DNA of 64,000 bases from Mycolicibacterium sp. P9-64 (GTDB taxonomy: Bacteria; Actinomycetota; Actinomycetes; Mycobacteriales; Mycobacteriaceae): the NCBI RefSeq assembly GCF_008329605.1, contig NZ_NPKO01000006.1:124001-188000 (forward strand), given 5' to 3'. The notes beneath the pieces were generated by a model. It was given only the letters and a program-made list of their open reading frames with translations. It was not told the origin of the DNA and searched no databases. Position numbers and translations under genes: made by a program. Of the stretch, positions 50,275 through 59,177 are shown in pieces. Within the stretch, counting starts at the first letter, position 1. Each line of letters starts with the position of its first letter.

Positions 50275-51486
50275 TCAGACGCGGTTGCGGGCTGGCGAGA
50301 ATCGCTCCAGTTCGGCAGGCGGCCCCTCCGGCGACGGCGGTGGCAGTTCGACGGGGACGCCGTCCATCACCCTGGTCACCGTGGAGTTGGCCCTGTCCCA
50401 GTTCAGCGTTCCATGCTGGAAGTTCTGCACGATCCACTGGGGCTCCTGAATCTCCCCGCTGGTCGGCAGCCCGAGCGCGCCGTACTCGTAGCCAAGAGTG
50501 GCCCACGCGTCGTAAATCCCGCCGGTCACCGGTTGCGCCCCACACGCGGGCGACCAGTAGATCGCCCCCTTGTCGAAGGTGACGTATCGCGCGTCGCCGG
50601 CTCCGGACGCCTCTGGCGACGTCGGCGCACCGAGTGGACTGCTCGTGCCACCCATGGCCTGCCAACGCGCGTAGATCGCTCCGCCGCGCAGTGAGTCGGC
50701 GAGATCCTGGCTGTTACGCGGTTTGTTGAACCGGGCGGCGATATGTCGGATTTGGTCGAGTGAGGCGTAGCCGAAGGAGCCGGGACAGGCGGTCTCCCCA
50801 ACGTCGCGATGGCCGAAAATGGTTGCCAAGGTGGGTGTATCGCCTCGGTTGAAACGTGTGTAGGGGCCGCCTGCCGACGTCAGCGCCACGGTGCCGAGCG
50901 GCGGGACGGTGTCCATCGCGAGCCGCCATCCAAGCAATTGGCCCACCGCCTGAATTTGCATCGTGGTCGGCGGGGCCTCGTCGAAGTTGCCGATCATGGC
51001 CACCGCCCAGGTGTTGGCGTTGAACCCGCCGGTGTGGCTGCCCTCGACTGGACGGGTGATGCCGCCGAATCGTCCCTCGAACACCTGCCCGTATCGGTCT
51101 ACCAGGGCGTTGTAGGCAATGTCACCCCAGCCCAAGTCCGTCGTGTGATACCTGTAGATGCCGCGAACGATGCTTGCCGAGTCGCCCGCCGCGTACTCGT
51201 TGGGGGTCGCCGTGTGGTGCACGATCCCGGCCCGGATGCCGTTGTCGAACAACGGAGTCCCGCGTCGCATCGCTTCATCGGCACCCCACTGGGCGCGTGT
51301 GATGATCCTCGGTGCCGGCCCGAGCCCGCTAGCTGAGGTGGAGAACGGTTCGGCCGCTGCGGGAGCGGGGTTGATCGACGCAGCAACGTTGCTGAGGGCT
51401 GCGCCGAGGGGCACAGCAGCGAGATACTTGAGGACGCCGCGACGGGATAGGTTCGGCGTCGACCCGCACGCACACCGATCCGACAC
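50275..51486 (-). CDS. Tat-exported N-acetylmuramoyl-L-alanine amidase with LGFP repeats
   Basis: This 403-residue protein begins with a Tat signal (LSRRGVLKYLAAVPLGAA, cleaved near APAAAEP). An Amidase_2/PGRP domain spans residues 60-255, with zinc ligands in AGIVHHTATPNEY, in FGHRDVG, and Cys in ETACPGSFG. The C-terminal part holds LGFP repeats (IYARWQAMGGTSSPLGAPTS, AWATLGYEYGALGLPTSGEI) that anchor to the mycobacterial wall. Mycobacterial relatives cleave peptidoglycan stem peptides (Rv3717-related or larger Ami-type). The end (LPPPSPEGPPAELERF) is Pro-rich. Confidence 0.93.
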   Translation of the reverse strand: MSDRCACGSTPNLSRRGVLKYLAAVPLGAALSNVAASINPAPAAAEPFSTSASGLGPAPRIITRAQWGADEAMRRGTPLFDNGIRAGIVHHTATPNEYAAGDSASIVRGIYRYHTTDLGWGDIAYNALVDRYGQVFEGRFGGITRPVEGSHTGGFNANTWAVAMIGNFDEAPPTTMQIQAVGQLLGWRLAMDTVPPLGTVALTSAGGPYTRFNRGDTPTLATIFGHRDVGETACPGSFGYASLDQIRHIAARFNKPRNSQDLADSLRGGAIYARWQAMGGTSSPLGAPTSPEASGAGDARYVTFDKGAIYWSPACGAQPVTGGIYDAWATLGYEYGALGLPTSGEIQEPQWIVQNFQHGTLNWDRANSTVTRVMDGVPVELPPPSPEGPPAELERFSPARNRV

Positions 51487-51570
51487 CGGGACAACATAAC
51501 TCGCAAAGCGGTGTGTGCCGTGTAGACCCGCCGGTCAATGCACCCCCGCAGCGTATGCGAAGGTGTTGAT

Positions 51571-51669
51571 ATGACGACTTTCGTCATCGATCCACGGGTG
51601 GCCATCGACCTCGCCGCCAGCGGAGCGTTGATTCCACCGGTATCCCCCGCCGAGATCCTGGGGTCGTGA
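51571..51669 (+). pseudogene. PIN-domain toxin N-terminal fragment
   Basis: ATG 51571 starts MTTFVIDPRVAIDLAASGAL, the first strand and helix of a VapC-like PIN nuclease with the expected first acidic residue (FVIDPRVA). It stops after 32 residues at 51667. The remaining PIN motifs are absent, and the next gene begins at 51671. No antitoxin gene is seen upstream. Probably a toxin-antitoxin relic. Confidence 0.5.
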
Positions 51670-51670
51670 C

Positions 51671-51994
51671 GTGAACGACAGCACTGGTCAAAGCGAGTTG
51701 AGCTACGAGGGCGTGGGGCTCACTGAGTCGAGCTCTGAAACGTGGTCCACGCCAAAGGGCTTTCGCCGCTTCCAGCGCACGGTCGGCATCGGGCATGGCG
51801 TCGATGCGTGGGCGTTCGCCACTGGTGAGGTGTTGAGCTGGGGAGTTAAGCGGCGCAGTGGTTTTCGGGTCTCACCGACCGGCATCGTCTCTGAGGGGAC
51901 TGATAACTCCATCAGTGCAGGATGGGGCCCGTTCGTGGTACGCGAACCGGTTCGGCGACGGTACCTGCGCGCGCTGGTGCTGCCCGGCGCGTGA
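51671..51994 (+). pseudogene. Truncated DUF1990-like protein
   Basis: GTG 51671 gives 107 residues: LSYEGVGLTESSSETW, GFRRFQRTVGIGHGVDAWAF and VLSWGVKRRSGFRVSPTG. This resembles the N-terminal half of DUF1990 proteins (usually about 165 residues; YxxVGAT, LGxGxxxFxxAxxxLLxW). The second half is reduced to VVREPVRRRYLRALVLPGA, as if some 40-60 residues were deleted. It may be a decayed gene. It directly follows the PIN fragment. Confidence 0.55.
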
Positions 51995-52038
51995 GATCCG
52001 CTGGGGCGGCGCGTCTCCCGCACGGCTATTGGTTCGCC

Positions 52039-52524
52039 CTACTTGCGGTCGGCAAGCACCTGTTCGCGCAGGATGTCGGCGTGCCCGCAATGGTGAGCCA
52101 GCTCGCGCAGGACTTGTAGATAAACCCAACGCAAGGTGCGCGGCCCGGACCGATGGCCGGTCACGACGGTGTCCAGGGGCAACTCGGTGACGGCTGCGCG
52201 AGCCGTCGCGCAGGCGTCACGATGGGCGGCGATGACAGAGGCAACGGTGTCGTCGTCGCCGAGTTGAAAGGACTCGTCGACGCTCTGGACCAGTCCGAGT
52301 TCAGCGCGGGTCGCGCCGCCAACGCACTCTTGGAACCACACGCGCTGCATCCACGTGACGTGCTTGAGCAAACCGAGCAATGTGGTGGCCGATGGGACGA
52401 GGCTGCGGCGGGCCTGCTCCTCGGTGAGGCGGTCGAGGGCGAGTTCCAAGCTGGTCCGGTATTCCTCGATGAACGCTTCGAGCTGTGTGCGTTCATCATC
52501 GAGCGGCACGTCGAATGAGCCCAC
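52039..52524 (-). CDS. DinB/DUF664-family protein
   Basis: This 161-residue four-helix-bundle protein shows the DinB metal-His pattern: LLGLLKHVTWMQRVWFQEC, VIAAHRDACATARAAV and VLRELAHHCGHADILREQVL. The last block with its AHHxGHADILRE is diagnostic for DUF664. Mycobacterial members include mycothiol-dependent S-transferase-like enzymes and metal-binding proteins of unknown activity. ATG 52524 fits the family start. It stands alone. Confidence 0.9.
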   Translation of the reverse strand: MGSFDVPLDDERTQLEAFIEEYRTSLELALDRLTEEQARRSLVPSATTLLGLLKHVTWMQRVWFQECVGGATRAELGLVQSVDESFQLGDDDTVASVIAAHRDACATARAAVTELPLDTVVTGHRSGPRTLRWVYLQVLRELAHHCGHADILREQVLADRK

Positions 52525-52643
52525 CGAGGTCTCCCTTCACGTAGTGGTCCATGGCCACAGTTCGAGCGGCGTCTCACGACGAGCAGTTCCGGCAAGTGGC
52601 TCTCCCCGCCCGTGATGTTCGCGTAATCCGTCCCTAGCAGTGC

Positions 52644-53924
52644 CTATTGGTCGATCAGCGAGTCCGGGGATTCGTCGCCGCGCAGCCATGTCAATGCCGC
52701 CACCACGAGTGCTGCCACACCCGTCGTCAGTGTGGGTTCGATTGCCGGTGCGAACTCAGGCGAATGATTGAACGCGACGGGCTTGCCCGTGCGGCCGGCC
52801 TCGGCCAGCGCGTCGGCACCGACACCGCCGTAGAACCAAAACACCGTCGGTACACCCAGGGCTGCACCGAACGCGCCGACGTCCTCGCTGGCCGATACTG
52901 GCGGCAGCGCGAGCATGCGCTCGGTGCCGAAGTAGCCGGTGAACGCCGACACCGTGGTGTCGGTGGCATCGGGGTCGGAGATCAGGATGGGCGTGCTAAT
53001 TGTCCAGTGCAGTACTGGATCGCGTGGTGCATTGCTGGCTTGTGCCTCGGCGCGCACGATCCGCTCGGTGGCGGCGCGCAGCGCGTCGCGAACCTCTGCC
53101 GAGTAGGTGCGCATGTCGATGCCCAGTTCCGCGGTATCGGGAATGATGTTGGCCTTGGTGCCTGCCTGCAATCGGCCAACGGTCAGCACGGCGCGTTCAG
53201 TGCTGGGCACCTCCCTGGCGATCACCGTCTGTAGGCGCATCACCGTTGCCGCGGCCATCACCACGGGATCGACGGCGGCCTCCGGTGTTGAGGCGTGCCC
53301 TCCGCGGCCGAAGAACGTCACATCGAGCGAGTCCATGCCGGCCATCATCGGCCCCCGGGCATAGCCGATCACTCCTGCAGGAAGCGGACCGACGTGTTGT
53401 CCCAACACGATCTGAGGAACCGGGAACCGTTCGAACAGACCGTCATTGATCATCGCGGCGGCCCCGCACACCAATTCCTCGGCGGGTTGAAACACGCCAA
53501 CGACGGTGCCCGACCACGCCGACCGGTTGCCTGCCAGCAGTGACAGCGCCCCCACCAGGCAGGCGGTGTGCATGTCGTGCCCACATGCGTGCGCGACCGG
53601 AACGGACACCCCGGAAGCGTCGATCGCCTCGACGGTGCTGGCGTACGGCAACCCGGTGGCCTCGGCAACCGGCAGTGCATCCATGTCCGCACGCAACATC
53701 ACGACCGGGCCGTCCCCGTTGCGCAGCACCGCGACGACGCCGGTTCCCCCGACGCCCGTGGTGAGCTCTACGTCCAGTGAGGACAACGCGGCGGCCACGG
53801 TGGCAGCCGTGCGATGTTCTTGCAGCGACAACTCGGGGTGCTGGTGCAGATCCCGATACAGCTCTGCATTGCGCTCGGCAACCTCTGTCGTCCACCCCTC
53901 GAGAACCTCACGCACGGCAGTCAT
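52644..53924 (-). CDS. M20-family amidohydrolase (N-acyl-amino-acid deacylase type)
   Basis: This 426-residue metal-dependent hydrolase begins LYRDLHQHPELSLQEHRTAA. The M20 motifs are VVMLRADMDALPVAEATGLP, VAHACGHDMHTACLVGA, FQPAEELVCGAAAMI and the dimerisation-domain FFGRGGHAST. The set matches the AmhX/hippurate hydrolase group that removes acyl groups from amino acids or cleaves amide conjugates. No signal peptide. It is 134 bp from the ACC deaminase stop on the same strand, probably separate. Specificity is open. Confidence 0.92.
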   Translation of the reverse strand: MTAVREVLEGWTTEVAERNAELYRDLHQHPELSLQEHRTAATVAAALSSLDVELTTGVGGTGVVAVLRNGDGPVVMLRADMDALPVAEATGLPYASTVEAIDASGVSVPVAHACGHDMHTACLVGALSLLAGNRSAWSGTVVGVFQPAEELVCGAAAMINDGLFERFPVPQIVLGQHVGPLPAGVIGYARGPMMAGMDSLDVTFFGRGGHASTPEAAVDPVVMAAATVMRLQTVIAREVPSTERAVLTVGRLQAGTKANIIPDTAELGIDMRTYSAEVRDALRAATERIVRAEAQASNAPRDPVLHWTISTPILISDPDATDTTVSAFTGYFGTERMLALPPVSASEDVGAFGAALGVPTVFWFYGGVGADALAEAGRTGKPVAFNHSPEFAPAIEPTLTTGVAALVVAALTWLRGDESPDSLIDQ

Positions 53925-54058
53925 CTCAGCCCAAGCCTCCTCGAGCGGCTTCCGGCGGAACCGCGCATTCGTACGCTACCGCGTTCGGCTAGGCGCACCC
54001 GCGCGTATCGGGTCGAGTCTGTGGACCTGCGCTACCCAACCTGTCGGGCAGCAGGCTC

Positions 54059-55081
54059 CTAGCCGAACAGGCCCGAGTACGCGTTGAGCGCAGGTTGCCC
54101 CCCGAGGTGGGCGTACAGGACGTTCGAGTCCTTGGCGATGGTGCCGTCGTGCACCATGTCGATGAGACCCGCCATCGACTTTCCTTCGTAGACGGGGTCG
54201 ATGATCATGCCTTCGAGGCTGCCCGTGAGCCTGATGGCATCGATGGTGGACTGCACCGGAATCCCGTACAGATCACCAGCCCACCCCTCCAGGACGGTGA
54301 TCTCGTCGTCGCGAAGCTCGCGGCCCAAATCGATCAACTGAGCGGTGTGGCGAGCGATCCGCGCAACCTGGGCCCGGGTCTTGTCGATCGTCGCAGAGGC
54401 GTCGATGCCGAGCACTGTGCGGGGTCGAGCCTGGCCGGCGAATCCGGCGATCATTCCGGCGTGGGTGGATCCCGTCACGGTGCAGACGACGATGGTGTCG
54501 AAGAACACGCCGAGTTCGGCCTCCTGCTGCTGCACCTCGTGGGCCCAGTTCGCGAAACCCAGACCACCGAGCGGATGTTCGGACGCACCCGCAGGAATCG
54601 GGTACGGCTTGCCGCCTGCGTCCTCCACCTCGCGCAACGCGTCCTCCCACGAAGAGCGGATCCCGATGTCGAATCCCGCGGGGTCCAAGCGAACATCGGC
54701 GCCCATGATGCGCGACAGCAGGATGTTGCCAACCTCTTCGTCTAAGGCGGCATTTGCCCACATCTCCGGCCAGTCGACCCACTTCTCCTGGACCAGGCGG
54801 GCTTTGAGTCCAAGCTTGGCTGCCACGGCCGCGACCTGGCGGGTGTGGTTGCTCTGATACCCCCCGATCGAGACGAGTGTGTCGGCGCCCTGAGCCAGGA
54901 CGTCAGGAACGATGTACTCCAACTTGCGGGTCTTGTTTCCTCCGTAAGCCAACCCGGAGTTGCAGTCCTCTCGCTTCGCCCACAGTCGTGCGCCGCCTAG
55001 ATGTGCGGTGAGGCGCTCGAGGGGGTGCACCGGGCTCGGCCCGAACGTCAGCGGGTATCGGTCGAAATCCTCAATGGGCAT
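54059..55081 (-). CDS. acdS: 1-aminocyclopropane-1-carboxylate (ACC) deaminase
   Basis: ATG 55081 follows GGAGGAG and gives 340 residues. PLP Lys50 lies in YGGNKTRKLEY and Ser77 in IGGYQSNHTRQ. The discriminating residues that separate true ACC deaminase from D-cysteine desulfhydrase are kept: Tyr-Glu in DPVYEGKSMAGLID and Leu in YAHLGGQPALNAY. The enzyme opens ACC to 2-oxobutanoate and ammonia, letting bacteria use this plant ethylene precursor as nitrogen. It is divergent from the GntR gene 128 bp away. This gene suggests a soil or root-associated lifestyle. Confidence 0.95.
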   Translation of the reverse strand: MPIEDFDRYPLTFGPSPVHPLERLTAHLGGARLWAKREDCNSGLAYGGNKTRKLEYIVPDVLAQGADTLVSIGGYQSNHTRQVAAVAAKLGLKARLVQEKWVDWPEMWANAALDEEVGNILLSRIMGADVRLDPAGFDIGIRSSWEDALREVEDAGGKPYPIPAGASEHPLGGLGFANWAHEVQQQEAELGVFFDTIVVCTVTGSTHAGMIAGFAGQARPRTVLGIDASATIDKTRAQVARIARHTAQLIDLGRELRDDEITVLEGWAGDLYGIPVQSTIDAIRLTGSLEGMIIDPVYEGKSMAGLIDMVHDGTIAKDSNVLYAHLGGQPALNAYSGLFG

Positions 55082-55118
55082 CCGTGAACTCCTCCAGCTA
55101 CTCCGCGTCAATGTAATA

Positions 55119-55210
55119 CGCAATATATCGCACGGGCGACGATGGTAAGGATTGACGTATCTACGCTGGTCACTTGACAGCCTCGACAGCTGTAAGCGCA
55201 AAATATTGCA
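55119..55210. promoter_or_regulatory. GntR operator candidates between acdS and its regulator
   Basis: CGCAATATATCGC (55119-55131) and GCAAAATATTGCA (55198-55210, complement TGCAATATTTTGC) share the pattern GCAATATWTYGC in opposite orientation, 79 bp apart. The second overlaps the GntR start codon. AT-rich palindromes in a GC-rich genome fit binding sites, and the position suits autoregulation. Confidence 0.6.
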
Positions 55211-55860
55211 TGCCAGTGCCACGCAAAGCCGCAGCGCCCAAGCGGCAGCTCCTGCGCGACGACGCCTTCGCTGCCATCAGGACGGCGATCGTCGACGGCA
55301 CCCTCGAGCCGGAAGAGCGACTAGTGGACGCGGAACTCAGCGAATGGCTCGGCGTCAGCAGAACGCCGATTCGCGAGGCGCTCGCCAGGCTAGACGCCGC
55401 AGGCCTCGTGCAAACCCGGCCGGGTCGCTACACGATCGTCAGCCCGTTGGACGCACGGAGCATGCGCGACGCCCAAGCGGTCGCCGCAGCGATGCACGAG
55501 CTGGCCGTCCGTGAGGCCGTGCCGATGATGGGACCCGAACACCACGCGGCGATGCGGGAGGCCAACAAGCGGTTCGCTTCGGCCCTGCGTGCCAACGACG
55601 TCGCCATGGCCATCGAGAGCGACGACGAATTCCACGGCGTGGCCGTCGACGTTTGCGGCAACGTGGCCGTCCGGTCGGTGCTCGATCAGTACACGCCGCT
55701 TCTCAGGCGGATGGAGCGCGCGAGGTTCTCCTCGTTGCGGGGCCGCTCGTCGGTCGCGCAGCACGCGAAGATCATCGATCTCGCCGAGCGCGGCGACGCG
55801 GACGCCGCCGCCCGCGAAGCGCGACTCAATTGGCTGACGCTGCAGTGTCCTCCACGCTGA
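55210..55860 (+). CDS. GntR-family (FCD) regulator, probable acdS regulator
   Basis: ATG 55210 gives 216 residues; an upstream in-frame start at 55174 would disrupt the operator reading. The winged HTH reads AFAAIRTAIVDGTLEPEERL, AELSEWLGVSRTPIREALAR and TRPGRYTIV. The FCD effector domain follows (RDAQAVAAAMHELAVREAV, SDDEFHGVAVDVCGN, RRMERARFSSLRGRSSVAQH). Divergent GntR genes beside acdS are usual in actinobacteria, where they replace the Lrp-type AcdR of proteobacteria. It likely responds to ACC or a related acid. Confidence 0.92.
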   Translation: MPVPRKAAAPKRQLLRDDAFAAIRTAIVDGTLEPEERLVDAELSEWLGVSRTPIREALARLDAAGLVQTRPGRYTIVSPLDARSMRDAQAVAAAMHELAVREAVPMMGPEHHAAMREANKRFASALRANDVAMAIESDDEFHGVAVDVCGNVAVRSVLDQYTPLLRRMERARFSSLRGRSSVAQHAKIIDLAERGDADAAAREARLNWLTLQCPPR

Positions 55861-55930
55861 TCGTCGGATTGGTGCTTCGCACCGCGGTCGCCGTGGCCTA
55901 GCGTTGTGGGCAGACACGTGGAGGGGGCTG

Positions 55931-56986
55931 GTGGTGGTAGACGACGCGGTGGAACGAAGGACCTTCCCCGACATCAGTTCGCGCGCATGGGAGCACCCGG
56001 CCGACCGGACTGCGCTCACGGCACTGCGCAGGCTCAAGGGGTTCGATCAGATCCTCAAGGTCTTGTCGGGCATGCTGCGGGAACGTCAGCACCGGCTGCT
56101 GTACCTGGCGAGTTCTGCTCGCGTGGGACCGCGTCAGTTCGCTGATCTCGACGCCCTGCTCGATGAATGCGTGTCGATACTCGATGCTCCGGTCAAGCCA
56201 GAGCTGTTCGTGGTGCAGTCACCGATCGTCAACGCGTATGCGATCGGGATGGAGCAGCCGTTCATCGTGCTCACGTCCGCGATGTATGACTTGATGAGCG
56301 TCGAGGAGATGCGCTTCGTCATCGGGCACGAACTCGGCCACGTGCTCAGCGGCCACGCCGTATATCGGACCATGCTGATGCACCTCATGCGCCTGGCATC
56401 GACGTTCGGCTTCATTCCCGTCGGAGGCTGGGCGTTGCGGGCCATCGTCGCCGCGCTCATGGAATGGCAGCGAAAATCCGAGCTGTCCGGCGACCGCGCC
56501 GGCCTGTTGTGCGGGCAGGACTTCGATGCCGCCATCCGGGTGCAATTGAAGCTTGCTGGTGGCGGCCGACTCGACAAGATGGACTCGCAGGCCTTCCTGG
56601 CGCAGGCCGCCGAGTACGACCGCAGCGGTGACATGCGCGACGGACTGCTGAAGCTGCTCAACCTCGAGCTCGAGACCCATCCGTTCTCCGTGCTGCGGGC
56701 CGCCGCGCTGACGAAATGGGTCGACACTGGTGGCTACGGTGCCATCCTGGGCGGTGAGTACCCTGCCCGGTCGGATGATGACGAGCATTCCTGGACTGGT
56801 GATGTGGCTGCTGCTGCACGCGAATACCGCGATGGGTTCGACCAATCCGACGATCCACTGATTCGCGGCCTCCGGGATGGGGTTTCGGGTGTCGTCGACG
56901 GTGTAGGTCGTGCCGCCACCGCCGCTGCAGACTCGCTGGGGCGCAAGATCTCCGAGTGGCGCGGCAACGGCAACCCCGAAGACTGA
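55931..56986 (+). CDS. M48-family metalloprotease
   Basis: GTG 55931, with GGAGGGGG upstream, gives 351 residues. The zinc site HELGH is at residues 133-137, followed by VLSGHAVYRTM and the downstream Glu in WQRKSELSGDRAG. The motif context (PFIVLTSAMYDLMSVEEMRF) is that of the M48C / HtpX-like group. Two hydrophobic stretches after the active site (LASTFGFIPVGGWALRAIVA) may associate with the membrane. The C-terminal region (AATAAADSLGRKISEWRGNG) is low-complexity. Role in protein quality control is presumed from the family. Confidence 0.88.
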   Translation: MVVDDAVERRTFPDISSRAWEHPADRTALTALRRLKGFDQILKVLSGMLRERQHRLLYLASSARVGPRQFADLDALLDECVSILDAPVKPELFVVQSPIVNAYAIGMEQPFIVLTSAMYDLMSVEEMRFVIGHELGHVLSGHAVYRTMLMHLMRLASTFGFIPVGGWALRAIVAALMEWQRKSELSGDRAGLLCGQDFDAAIRVQLKLAGGGRLDKMDSQAFLAQAAEYDRSGDMRDGLLKLLNLELETHPFSVLRAAALTKWVDTGGYGAILGGEYPARSDDDEHSWTGDVAAAAREYRDGFDQSDDPLIRGLRDGVSGVVDGVGRAATAAADSLGRKISEWRGNGNPED

Positions 56987-57524
56987 CCCCGGCAGTTCCC
57001 CATTCGGCAGGTGCTCGACGTGGCGAATCTCGCTCACCGCGCCGACCGTACGATCTGCTGCCGATTGGCTGGGAACAGCTTGATGAAGAGTCGGAAATCG
57101 GCGCCCATTCTTGCCAGCAAGATCGCCGCTGTCGTCACTGGGCCGCAATGGAATCTCGCCTTACCCTATCCTCTAGAATTGAAAGATACTGTTTTACAGC
57201 ACCTTTCGTGAAACAGTTCTTTGCGTAGATGTTGCGTCTGGCACTCCCCTGGATGCCCAGCCCCGACGAAATCCGTCTCGATGGGGACTCGCGCGCATGG
57301 TTCACGGTGTCGCTGGGGCAACCTTGACGGCGCCCGATCTGTCAAATACGTTCGTTACATCACGGTCGTGATTCCAAGGAAGGGTTCCGGTCGGAGCGCT
57401 CGACAGCCCCGGCGGAACGCAGCGGCGACATCGACGTCGTCGTACTCAGAACAAGGCGGGCGAACCAGGAACTGGTCCAACGAGTTCCACGTCGACCTAC
57501 CAGTGAATACAGGAGCACCATCAA
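56987..57524. other. 538-bp interval with an AT-rich inverted repeat
   Basis: No confident gene is seen. From about 57160 to 57240 the base composition drops well below the surroundings. It contains ACTGTTTTAC (57188-57197) and GTGAAACAGT (57208-57217), arms that match at 9 of 10 positions over a 10-bp spacer. This may be an operator for the GMC gene (start 57525) or the trace of an inserted element. Confidence 0.5.
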
Positions 57525-59153
57525 ATGGAGCCAAGCGCCAACGATCTTGCTGACTTCGAATCGTCTGCCGATGGCAAGCCGCAGTTCGACTTCATCGTCT
57601 GCGGGTCGGGTTCGTCGGGATCCGTGGTCGCGGGTCGGCTTGCGGAGCACCCCGAGGTTCGCGTGCTGTTGTTGGAGGCCGGCGGGGACGACGAGATACC
57701 GCAGGTACGGACAGCTGGTCAATGGCCACTGAACCTGGGGACGGAGCGGGACTGGAACTTTCGTGCCGCCCCCGGCAACGCCGTGAACGGGCGTTCGGTA
57801 CCAATGTCGATGGGGAAGGTTCTTGGCGGCGGGTCGAGCATCAACACGATGATCTGGGCTTGGGGACACCGCAGCGACTGGGACTACTTTGCCGCTGAGT
57901 CCGGCGACCAAGCTTGGGGCTATGACTCGATCCTCGACGTCTACCGCCGCGTCGAGGACTGGCACGGCGCCCCCGACCCCCACTACCGGGGAACCGGTGG
58001 GCCAGTGTTCGTCCAGACGGCGCCTGACCCTCATCCGATCGCCCATGCCGTGGTCGACGGCGCAAAATCGCTGGGAATCCCCACCTTTGACAGTCACAAC
58101 GGCGAGATGATGGAAGGCCCCGGCGGTGCGGCGATCATCGACCTGCGCGTACGTGACGGGGTCCGCCAGTCCGCCTACCGCTCATATGTCCATCCACATC
58201 GCGCGCAACCCAACCTGACCGTGCTCCCCAATGCACTGGTCATCAGGCTGATGATGAACGCCTCCACCGTCACCGGTGTGGAGTTCGTCCACGGCGGCAA
58301 GGTCTACCGAGCCGAGGCAGCCAACGACGTGGTGCTTTCCCTTGGTACGTTCAACACCCCCAAACTGCTCATGCAATCCGGCATCGGCGACTGCACTCAC
58401 CTTCAAAAGCACGGCATACCGGTGGTTCAGCATCTACCTGGCGTCGGGCAGAACTTTCAGGACCACGTTGGATTCGACTGCCTCTGGGAATGCAGAGAGC
58501 CGATCACACCACGAAACAACGGCGTGGAAGCCACCTACTTCTGGCGAAGCGAGCCGGGCCTGGACTCCCCCGATCTGCAGACATGCCAGGCCCAGTTCCC
58601 CAAGTCGTCCAGCGCTGAGAACACCAAGCGCTTCAACCCTCCCGCAGCGAGCTGGAATCTGTTCCCCGGACTCGTGCAGGCAAAGAGCCGAGGGGAAATT
58701 CGACTGACCGGGCCGAACCCGCACGACGCGCTCGACATCCAGGCGAGGTTTCTTTCTCACCCAGACGACCTCAAGGCAGCGATCGCGGCGGTCGAACTAG
58801 CCAGAGAAATCGGCAATTCGCCCGAGCTCAGTTCCTTCACCAAAAGAGAAGTGATGCCAGGACCGCTCAAAGGCGTTGAATTGGAACGGTTCATCCGTGA
58901 TGCGGCGTCAACCTACTGGCACCAATCGGGCACCGCCAAGATGGGCAACGACGCCAAGGCGGTCGTCGACGGAAGGCTGCGAGTGCACGGGGTCAACCGA
59001 CTGCGCATCGCCGACGCATCCATCATGCCGCGCATCACCACGGGAAACACGCAGGCCCCCTGCGTCGTCATCGGCGAACGCGCCGCAGACATCCTGCGCG
59101 CCGACCACGACCTGCCCGTGCGGGCTAGCTACGCCGGCGACGACTTGGTTTAG
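57525..59153 (+). CDS. GMC-family FAD oxidoreductase
   Basis: ATG 57525 follows AGGAGC and gives 542 residues. Motifs are FIVCGSGSSGSVVAGRLAEH near residue 25, GKVLGGGSSINTMIWAWGHR near 105, VVLSLGTFNTPKLLMQSGIG and the C-terminal TGNTQAPCVVIGERAADIL. The catalytic His is in YWHQSGTAKMG, with HQSGT in place of the HPVGT of the first GMC enzyme, so the two are distinct subfamilies. Substrates of close relatives are polyols, glucose or choline. It is convergent with the ALDH at 59178, 24 bp apart. Confidence 0.93.
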   Translation: MEPSANDLADFESSADGKPQFDFIVCGSGSSGSVVAGRLAEHPEVRVLLLEAGGDDEIPQVRTAGQWPLNLGTERDWNFRAAPGNAVNGRSVPMSMGKVLGGGSSINTMIWAWGHRSDWDYFAAESGDQAWGYDSILDVYRRVEDWHGAPDPHYRGTGGPVFVQTAPDPHPIAHAVVDGAKSLGIPTFDSHNGEMMEGPGGAAIIDLRVRDGVRQSAYRSYVHPHRAQPNLTVLPNALVIRLMMNASTVTGVEFVHGGKVYRAEAANDVVLSLGTFNTPKLLMQSGIGDCTHLQKHGIPVVQHLPGVGQNFQDHVGFDCLWECREPITPRNNGVEATYFWRSEPGLDSPDLQTCQAQFPKSSSAENTKRFNPPAASWNLFPGLVQAKSRGEIRLTGPNPHDALDIQARFLSHPDDLKAAIAAVELAREIGNSPELSSFTKREVMPGPLKGVELERFIRDAASTYWHQSGTAKMGNDAKAVVDGRLRVHGVNRLRIADASIMPRITTGNTQAPCVVIGERAADILRADHDLPVRASYAGDDLV

Positions 59154-59177
59154 CGGGATCGGTCAACGGGCGCACGG

